A DNA stretch of 64,000 nucleotides from Camellia lanceoleosa (lineage: Eukaryota > Streptophyta > Magnoliopsida > Ericales > Theaceae): contig CM045761.1 of the NCBI GenBank assembly GCA_025200525.1, positions 41,362,190 to 41,426,189 on the forward strand, in the 5' to 3' direction. Each line of letters starts with the position of its first letter. Within the stretch, counting starts at the first letter, position 1. The notes beneath the pieces were generated by a model. It made no database searches and had not been told where the DNA came from. It saw only the letters and a program-made list of their open reading frames with translations. The translations under genes were made by a program, and so were the position numbers. This document shows positions 56,991 to 64,000 of the stretch, in pieces.

Positions 56991-57500
56991 CCAAGGGTCT
57001 CTTAAACCATTAAAGAAGATAATATTGCTCCCAAACCGTTTCAAAGCCATTTTAATGTCCTGTCTCATATAAACAAAAAATAATCTTTTAATTTAAGTTA
57101 ACCACACAATATCTACAAAATGGCTGCAGCAATGTTACATTACATATAGTTATTGATTTTTCTTCTATTTTTTTTTTGGGGGGGGGTCAGGATCAAGGTC
57201 TTAAATCATGCTATAAGGACAGGTAGCAGCAGTGATTATTGAAAGTATAGTGTGAAACGTATAAAAAATTGGATGAGACAATCGTGAACTTGTTAAACAC
57301 CAAAAATATTAAAATTTTAAAAAAAAATTGTTTACTCCTCCAAAAATATATAGTCATATGAAAAATAAGAGTTTTATTTTTAATTTTTTCCACCTTTTTT
57401 GAATTAAAAAAAAATAAATTCTGAAAAAAATATTAAACAATATTTCTTTTGATTAGCAAATATTAAACAATATGTATGCACGAGTTTGTGATAGACTTAC

Positions 57501-57656
57501 ATGGAAGCCAAACTCAGTGGTAATCCAAGTGGGCCTTGGCTCAATATTGAAGATTTGTTGGCAAGAACTGACTCTATCACTGTAGTTCCACGTTGAGGTT
57601 GGAAATATACTCTCTTCATTGTTACCATCAGTTGGCATTATCATCTCCGTACAAGC
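57501..57656 (-). pseudogene. Orphan exon of a Pro-X carboxypeptidase-like (peptidase S28) gene
   Basis: Minus-strand 156-bp open exon of 52 codons, bounded by a consensus acceptor (TTTGTTGCAG, ending 57657) and donor (CAT|GTAAGT, G at 57500). Translation starts 'ACTEMIMPTDGNNEESIF', continues through 'WNYSDRVSSCQQIF' and ends 'PRPTWITTEFGFH'. The ACTEMVMP start, spaced Cys and PRPxWITT(E/Y)FGG segment are the hallmark of the C-terminal half of lysosomal Pro-X carboxypeptidase-like S28 peptidases, which remove residues after proline. No catalytic Ser exon or other sure exon is visible nearby; 57190-57330 may hold a decayed following exon. The frame and splice sites are intact, so this is a gene relic or an exon of a gene with very large introns. 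Confidence 0.7.
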
Positions 57657-57751
57657 CTGCAACAAATTTCACAACCACTTATTTTAGTTAATTTTTTGAT
57701 TTTTTATAAAAATATGTGTAAAAAAATAAAAATAATAAAAATAACAGCAAT

Positions 57752-57908
57752 GTTAGGTATCATGAAATTTTTTTTATGAAAATAATCATGAAAGTTTTGT
57801 GACCCTTGGATTACACTTAGAATAAAGTACCACACACTAATTAAGGTAATCCAAGGATCATAAATTTTTCATGATCATTTTTATGACAAAATTTTCATGA
57901 TTCTTAAC
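57752..57908. mobile_element. Foldback/MITE-like element 1
   Basis: Left arm 57752-57814 (gttaggtatcatgaaatt ... cttggattac) and right arm 57846-57908 (gtaatccaagg ... tcatgattcttaac) are imperfect reverse complements over 63 bases with a 31-base loop. No coding potential. It shares the preceding 'agcaatg' with the foldback at 58769. Confidence 0.75.
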
Positions 57909-58479
57909 TTTTTCCTAAAAATAATATAACAACTTGTATTAAGCTTTTATTTATTTTTTACTTTTTGACTACTTTAACTTATTGACAAACGAGACCTTAT
58001 TCTCATAACTTTGCTAGTATAACATTTTATTTTTCAAAGATTGTCAATTTTATTTTTGAAAAAAGAAATTATTTGTTTTTCTTTACTCAGTGGAAAAGGA
58101 TAGAAGGGCCAAGCAAGGCATGACAACCTTTGCAACCTAAGGCCATGTCTGATAAGCCACTTAAATTAAAATACATGTGGAGCTTATATGAAATCTATAT
58201 TTTTTTTATGTCAGTTAAACGGTTAAAAAGCTTTAAATGTACTTTAAAATTTTGATTAGACAAAATTTTATTACATTAATGCGTTCACTGAGATATTAGT
58301 ATATATATACATAACACAACTTATATAAATGATATTATAATTAAGAGGCTTGACTATTTTTTTTTTTATAAATCTAAATTATTCATTTATATAATTTTTA
58401 ATAAATATAAATCATTCATTTGTGTGGGAATAATTTTTCCTAACTTTTGCTGAATTAACTACATTGTATTTAGTACCAA

Positions 58480-58675
58480 GAGCATTTTCAATAGGATAGC
58501 CAAAAAAGTTTTAAAGTGTTATGCGATAAAAGTGATAAAAATGGCACCTAATTATGTGTTAAGTATTTTTTAAGTTAAAGAGTGAGTTGGTGCTCCAAAA
58601 ATGTATACTAATTGGATGGCCACAATTAGCACACCATATAGCTAATTTTAAACTTTTAACTAATGCATTGGAAAA
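58480..58675. mobile_element. Possible MITE, gagcatt...aatgc ends
   Basis: Starts 'gagcattttcaatagga tagcc' and ends 'tagctaattttaaac...aatgcattggaaa'. The two ends are loosely complementary in the style of plant 'GAGCATCTCCAATGG' MITEs. The arms are weak and the call is tentative. Confidence 0.35.
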
Positions 58676-58768
58676 ACAAACAAACAAACAGAGTTGACAC
58701 TAATGGGCTCACAACTAGCCAATTGAAGATCCTGTGCAACGGGTTCAATAAAAATCCCAGCAATGTTA

Positions 58769-58898
58769 GGTGGCCACAAATTATGTAGCTCGAATGGATC
58801 GAAACTGCCAAAATCACATCGTTTTGGATGCAAAATAAGCCAAAACGACGTCGTTTTGACAATTTTGAACCATTTGAGCTACAGAAATTGTGACCACC
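58769..58898. mobile_element. Foldback/MITE-like element 2 (59-bp arms)
   Basis: Left arm 58769-58827 (ggtggccacaaattatgt ... atcgttttgg), 12-base loop, right arm 58840-58898 (ccaaaacgacgtcg ... attgtgaccacc). About 49 of 59 positions pair. Most mismatches are C/T or A/G, which still allow G-U pairs in RNA. The 91-codon minus frame across it is a by-product. Confidence 0.8.
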
Positions 58899-59952
58899 AA
58901 TCATTTTTCTAAAAATCCATAGTGTCAGCAATCACAGCATATATATATATATTTATTTATTTATTTACTTATTGTCTCCAATGGGCTTGCTAGTTTGTTT
59001 GTTAGTTAGCTCATTAGTAGCGTTGCTAAATGTGAAGAGCACAATAAAAAAAATTGTAATCATTTTATTATACATATATAATTATACCTCACTTTTTATT
59101 ATTTTGAAATAATTATTAAAAAAAATTCAAAGTTTGACCTTTCAAGCAAAATAATTATGATTATTTATTTATTTATTTATCATTTTAAACACTAAAGTTT
59201 TAAATTTATTTTTAATTTAGATCATAGGTTTACTTTCGTTAACTAAAACTAATAGAAAAATAATATTTTAGCTATTAAACTTAGGGAGATTTGGTCAAAA
59301 CCTCCTCATAATAATACTTTAATACATTAAAAATAACCACAAAAAGTTTTTTTTTAAAAATCTAACACATACTACTATTACCAAAATATACTTAGTGGGT
59401 AACTTAATATTTTAAACTTTAAAATAATATAACTTTTGATCTAGATGTTAGTTTTTAATAAAATTAGTAGTTTTAAAATTCTCTCATCAAGATCTATCAA
59501 ATAAGATCAATGTTGATTATAAAATTCTAAAAAAATAAAAAATAAATACCCTCAAAACTAACATAAACAGTAACATGTTACTCTGGCTCACGATAATATT
59601 TTACTGTTACAAAAAATCAAGTACATATTAGATGAACCAACCAAAAATACACATAGACAATATTTTTAAACTTGTATAAAATAAAATAAAAGTGTTCATT
59701 GTCAAAAGTGTTCTATGATATATATATATATATATGCATGGGCAACATTGTCCAAGAAATAAAAAAATAAAATTTTACTCTGCCCTTACTTAATTATGCG
59801 CCTCCTCCTTAGAGGGTTTATGAAGCCAAATAAATTGGGTTGTCCTTTTTGCCAAACAAGAGTCCAATGAAGGGATTTTGGCTAAATTTCTCATAAACTT
59901 AATGTAAATATATATATAAAATATCTAAAATACCTTTTCTCGTTGAGTTTAA
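58899..59952. other. AT-rich intergenic DNA
   Basis: No gene or clear repeat apart from short TA and TTTA runs (58938-58970 and 59718-59735). Confidence 0.7.
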
Positions 59953-59957
59953 TTACT

Positions 59958-60602
59958 TGTTAGCACCATAATTCTGCAATTTTTATTATTTATGTAATTG
60001 CAGGACACGTGGCATCCTCTTATTCATTTGGAAGTTAAAAGAAGTTATAAAGATGATGGAGAATATGAAGGATGAGTGGAAGGACAAAGTGGATGAGTGG
60101 AAGGACACGTGGCAAGACAAGATTGAAGATGGAAGAAATGGGTAGTTACTAATTAGTTATTGCTGTATTTTTTCCTCTATAAATAGCCATTAATGGCTAC
60201 ATTGTAAAAGATCCAGAACTCAAATCAAAGACACTTGATTTCAATATTTCTTGTCATTTTCCTTATCTTAGGAGTAGTTTAACATAGATTTATATTTCGA
60301 AGCATTTATTTTCAGCACTTTCATTTCGAAGCATTTTATGCACTTCATTTCGAAGCATAGGAGTAGAGGTAAATAATTACTACTTTGATTGTTCACTCAA
60401 TCGTCTTTCTCCGTCCCCCTTTCTTCTTTTACTTTTTATTTTCTCTACACTTCGGTAATTTTTAAGTCCTCTTTGTTGAGGCAAAAGAACCGTCAACACA
60501 ATCGCTTGATAATTGGCTTGAATTTAATCTGTAAGGATTTTTCAATCCTTCTTTGTGCCTTCGCATTTATAATATTTTCGCCGTAGGAAAAATAAGCCAA
60601 CA
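59958..60602 (+). repeat. 5' LTR of F
   Basis: Contains a G-box-like gacacgtggca near 60003-60013, TATAAATA at 60178-60185, and three 'tttcgaagca' words at 60295-60360. Confidence 0.92.
60178..60185 (+). promoter_or_regulatory. TATA box in F LTR
   Basis: ctctataaatagcc; the counterpart in the 3' LTR is at 62664-62671. Followed by 'agccattaatggct', a small palindrome. Confidence 0.7.
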
Positions 60603-60634
60603 TTTTTGTACTTAGGGACAGCCAAGTGTAAGAA

Positions 60635-60925
60635 ATGACAAACAATTTGGATGTCGCCATTCGAACTTGTCAATTCGAAATATATTGGCGTGAAAGAAAA
60701 ATTTTGGATCTTCAAGAAGAGATCCATTTTCTTGATGAAATAAACTTTCATCCATTACAATATTATTTGGTGGAAGAAAAAAGACACCATTTAAGTGGAG
60801 AAATTCATCAACTTGATATGGAAATTCGCCAATGGAATGATGAGTTATCAACTTTCACTACCAAGTCTGTAATTGAGGCCTTAATGGCCGGAATTGGTGA
60901 ATTTTTGAAATTTTTCCATGGTTGA
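60635..60925 (+). CDS. Small hypothetical ORF of F, helical/coiled-coil-like
   Basis: A 96-codon frame starting 33 bases after the 5' LTR with ATG in context 'agaaATGACA', where gag would start, and ending TGA. The product is rich in Glu, His, Leu and Ile: 'WRERKILDLQEEIHFLDEIN' and 'LSGEIHQLDMEIRQW' show heptad-like spacing suggesting two helices. I recognise no family. It is the longest frame of F and well placed, but there is no evidence that it is translated; it may be a trimmed gag N-terminus. Downstream frames (61037-61297, 86 codons; 61740-61946) lack support. Confidence 0.4.
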   Translation: MTNNLDVAIRTCQFEIYWRERKILDLQEEIHFLDEINFHPLQYYLVEEKRHHLSGEIHQLDMEIRQWNDELSTFTTKSVIEALMAGIGEFLKFFHG

Positions 60926-62444
60926 AAATAGTAAAAGCAAAAGTTGATTTCATCAATGGCTCGGGGGTTCAAGAGTCCGTTTTAAAGAGCCAAGTTATGA
61001 AATTAACACAACGAAGAGCATGTTCTTGAGCCAAATTTGGCTAAGAATGATGTTTCATGCATGACTCGGGGTCCAAAACCAAATTTTAGAGAGTCAAGTC
61101 ATGAAAATAACATATTTATGGGTGATTTTCATAAGCCATTAATGGCTAACATGGAAAAACAACCCACTTTGCTAAACAATTATGAAAATCAATTCGCGAA
61201 AGTCTTGTTTTTAAAGCAAACATGGTCAAGAATAATGAACAAGTCCTTTGTTCATGAATTCAAAATTTTGACATTTTTCAAAATGTTAAAAGTATGAATT
61301 TTCATGCTCACACTATACCATGACTTTTGGTGTTCAAAATCCTTTTTGATTTGTGGATCACATCAAACGTTGACTTTGATGGAATGGCTAGCAAATAATA
61401 TTTCGTTATTGAAATATATTGGGCAAAAAATATGATTGATCCATAAAACCATCATCATTTGGTTTTGTGGTTACCTTCGAAATATGTCCTAAGACACTTC
61501 GAAGCATGTTATTTATTGAAATATCATTTTATAGCCATTAATGGCTTGTTAAAATGCCAATCTAATTTCATAGTAATCCAACTCTTTGGATTTTGTATGA
61601 AGAGATGTCGTGTGAGTTTGAAGTACTAAGAACAAGTGATGACCATTTAAGATGCATGAACTTGGCTAGAAAAAGCCTATGCATTTAGATAAGTGGTTGA
61701 GAATGGCTTATCTTTTCAAATTGATGGCCAGTTGTTTGTATGTACACAAAAGCATCGAAGACGCATTCGAAGCATCAAGAGTTGTTTCGAAGGTTGATTA
61801 CTTCACCTTCGAAGCTATATAAAGCTTTGAAGATACATTCGAAGCATCAAGAGTTGTTTCGAAGGTTGATTGCTTTACCTTCGAAACTGTATAAAGCTTT
61901 GAAAACTTTCGAAATGTGTACATCTCTTCAAATATATGTAAAATGACAATTTATTAGTTGTCGAATAATGCCTATTTTTGGCATGATAAGTTGGTTCGAA
62001 GAACAACCGTTTTGATGTCTTTGAAGAATCAATAATTGGTTCGAAGTACAAAATTAATATTTTCATTAATTATGTTTGAACGGAACATACAACATTTGAA
62101 TAACCACAATGTTGGCCAAAAGTTGCTTCAAGACCCTTTTGCCATAATTTTGTAAGCTTCAAATATTCCGTCTTGCATTAACGAAGAAAGCGATAATGGT
62201 GGTTATGAACCTTGAAGCTTTGCGAATATTTCCAAGGAAGTGATTTGTCCTTTGTTGGCACTTTCAACATTCGAAAGATGATTTTGGTCCTTTATATCAC
62301 CTTCGAAGCTTGTTACTAGTCATTCGAAGCACTTCATTGGTGCTATTACATCATTCGAAGCATTTTATTACTTAGATTAATCATGTGCTTGGTTCGGCCC
62401 TTCAAAAATTCAAGTAAACATCATTTTTAAGGGCATGGGTAATA
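60926..62444 (+). other. Non-coding internal region of F
   Basis: No domain seen. Dense in TTCGAA-centred words from 61478 to 62356. Includes the 72-bp repeat and the polypurine tract. Confidence 0.6.
61749..61915 (+). repeat. 72-bp tandem repeat, 2.3 copies, in F
   Basis: 'cattcgaagcatcaagagtt' at 61764 and 61836 (72-bp period), with 'tttcgaaggttgatt' following in each. It gives a 24-residue repeat in the 68-codon frame 61740-61946. Confidence 0.9.
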
Positions 62445-63089
62445 TGTTAGCACCATAATTACGCAATTTTATTATTTATGTAATTGCGGGACACGTGGCA
62501 TCCTCTTATTCATTTGGAAGTTAAAAGAAGTTATAAAGATGATGGAGAATATGAAGGATGAGTGGAAGGTCAAAGTGGATGCGTGGAAGGACACGTGACA
62601 AGACAAGATTGAAGATGGAAGAAATGGGTAGTTACTAATTAGTTATTCTTTGTATTTTTCTTCTATAAATAGCCATTAATGGCTACATTGTAAAAGATCA
62701 AGAACTTAAATCAAAGACACTTGATTTCAATATTTCTTGTCATTTTCCTTATCTTAGGAGTAGTTTAACATAGATTTATATTTCGAAGCATTTATTTTCA
62801 GCACTTTCATTTCGAAGCATTTTATGCACTTCATTTCGAAGCATAGGAGTAGAGGTAAATAATTACTACTTTGATTGTTCACTCAATCGTCTTTCTCCGT
62901 CCCCCTTTCTTCTTTTACTTTTTATTTTCTCTACACTTCGGTAATTTTTAAGTCCTCTTTGTTGAGGCAAAAGAACCGTCAACACAATCGCTTGATAATT
63001 GGCTTGAATTTAATCTGTAAGGATTTTTCAATCCTTGCTGGCACGCTCGCATTTATAATATTTTCCTTCGTAGGAAAAATAAGCCAACA
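62445..63089 (+). repeat. 3' LTR of F
   Basis: Matches 59958-60602 with about 20 differences. It ends 'ttgctggcacgctcgcattt...aagccaaca', closer to E here than the 5' LTR is. Confidence 0.92.
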
Positions 63090-63094
63090 TTACT

Positions 63095-64000
63095 ACAGTA
63101 CCATTTTTCTGTTGATTTTATGTAATGAAAATAGGCAAATGGTTTAAATTAAAAATAAATCAAATGATTAGAATTTAAATTGATAAAATTAAAAACTCAA
63201 ATTTTATTTTGTTACAATAGTCAAACTCTTATTTTATTTTATTTTATTATAATTTGTCCTATTATTTTTTTATCAAATAATACATTTTAGCAAATACGAA
63301 TTGCCCCGTGGGATTTAAAAAATTACAAATACTCTTTTGTTAGAATTTTTTATTTAACAAAATTAACTGAAAAATGAAATTCCTAATTGTTCTCTTATAT
63401 AATAATAAAATTATCTGAATTATTAATTGAAATAGATTTATGATATTATTAAAAATTGTTAATTGATATGATTTATTAATAAAATGAGTCATTTGTTATG
63501 AAATTACAAATTTCAAAGGACATAATGTAATTTTTAAAATCACAATAGATAATTTATATTTTAAGCAAACATTAGGGATGTATTTATAATTTATTTTACA
63601 AAAATGTCTCCTATGATTTAGGATATGAAGGAATAATATTAATAAAAATAAATTTTGTAATCATTCTTAGGCCTAGCTTTTGTAGGTGAGGCACATGGTT
63701 CATCCCAAGGTTTTAAAAATCGGATCGGATTGACTGATTTGACCGATTGAATCATCAATCGGTCAGAGTTTTAATCCGAATATACCCTCTAAACAGTTCA
63801 AAGTGAAAACCGGCTTATTTTGAAAAAATTAGAAAAATCGGCAGTTGAACCGCTGAGCCGGTCAACAGTTCACCAAGTCAATAAAATTACTTTTTTTTTC
63901 TTTCTTTTCTTTCTTTCTTTTCTTTCTTTCTTCTTATTTTATATTATATATATATATAAGAAAATTTTAATTGAAAACTCTCTTTCAAAGGTCTCCTCTT
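63095..64000. other. AT-rich right flank
   Basis: No gene. 63710-63875 has repeated 'gaccgattgaatcatcaatcggtc' and 'gaaccgctgagccggtcaac' phrases typical of a plant interspersed repeat I cannot name. 63890-63960 is a TTTC-rich and TA microsatellite. Confidence 0.6.

Larger units (their letters stand above)
54274..57500. other. AT-rich intergenic DNA
   Basis: No coding frame on either strand apart from short AT-rich chance frames. Contains a possible TIR element (55554-55700), a GA microsatellite and T-rich stretches. Confidence 0.7.
59958..63089 (+). mobile_element. Compact non-autonomous LTR element F
   Basis: Two 645-bp LTRs (59958-60602 and 62445-63089; TGTTAGCACC...AAGCCAACA; about 97% alike by eye), exact TSD ttact (59953-59957 and 63090-63094), and an internal region of only 1842 bp. 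A purine-rich tract 'aagggcatgggtaata' (62429-62444) precedes the 3' LTR. No gag or pol motif is present. The LTR 3' ends match those of E ('tcaatccttgctggcacgctc', then 'aagccaaca'), so F could be mobilised by the same autonomous partner. Structure is intact and insertion comparatively recent. Confidence 0.92.

Noticed and set aside
57190..57330. Next exon of the S28 gene
   Set aside because: Fragments such as 'IVSSN' and a 'gcatgatttaagacctt' stretch recall the family's SNG and HHxDLR motifs, but stops and shifts make it too weak to call.
63710..63875. TIR transposon around the 'accgattgaatc' repeats
   Set aside because: Short internal palindromes only; no paired ends or target duplication could be placed.

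Overview
The window looks like heterochromatic or gene-poor nuclear DNA of a flowering plant, probably a woody eudicot. It is AT-rich, has no bacterial-style operons, and is filled with nested LTR retrotransposons whose ends, target-site duplications (TSDs), primer-binding sites and polypurine tracts can be read directly. Naming an order such as Fagales would be a guess. Apart from retroelement genes, the only protein-coding trace recognised is one exon of a Pro-X carboxypeptidase-like (S28) gene at 57501-57656.

Left stack (2464-27143). A solo LTR of about 2.6 kb, A (TSD aaagc), received two insertions. One is an inverted solo LTR, B (2872-5223, TSD gtattc). The other is an LTR element, C (5620-25350, TSD cttaa/cttga), with long LTRs, an initiator-Met-type PBS and only an eroded gag inside. 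The 5' LTR of C was then hit by D (6644-17507, minus strand, TSD gtatg). D is a Ty3/gypsy Tat/Retand-type element with decayed gag, protease, RT, two RNase H domains and integrase. It also carries a spliced extra ORF on the opposite strand with a Transposase_28-like domain. A, B and C belong to related families: all share CTCGAGCG hairpin modules and a GTAATC/GATTAC hairpin near the LTR end.

Right stack (27722-54268). E is a gag-only minus-strand element (TSD gtatt/atatt) whose left LTR looks partly inverted. Its gag is split by G (30299-52765, TSD gtgct), a plus-strand element with 4.2-kb LTRs. G has a gag remnant with a zinc-knuckle-like motif and, in its 3' half, about 3.4 kb of successive tandem arrays (66, 118, 113, 149, 248 and 56 bp). 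The 3' LTR of G contains H (47122-51638, TSD gttgt), a 4.5-kb solo LTR of a related family.

Right flank. 54274-59952 is AT-rich intergenic DNA with the orphan exon, two long foldback/MITE-like elements and a GA microsatellite. F (59958-63089, TSD ttact) is a compact non-autonomous LTR element with 645-bp LTRs. The ends of the E and F LTRs are homologous, so they probably belong to one mobilisation family. No tRNA, rRNA, CRISPR or organellar insert was recognised.
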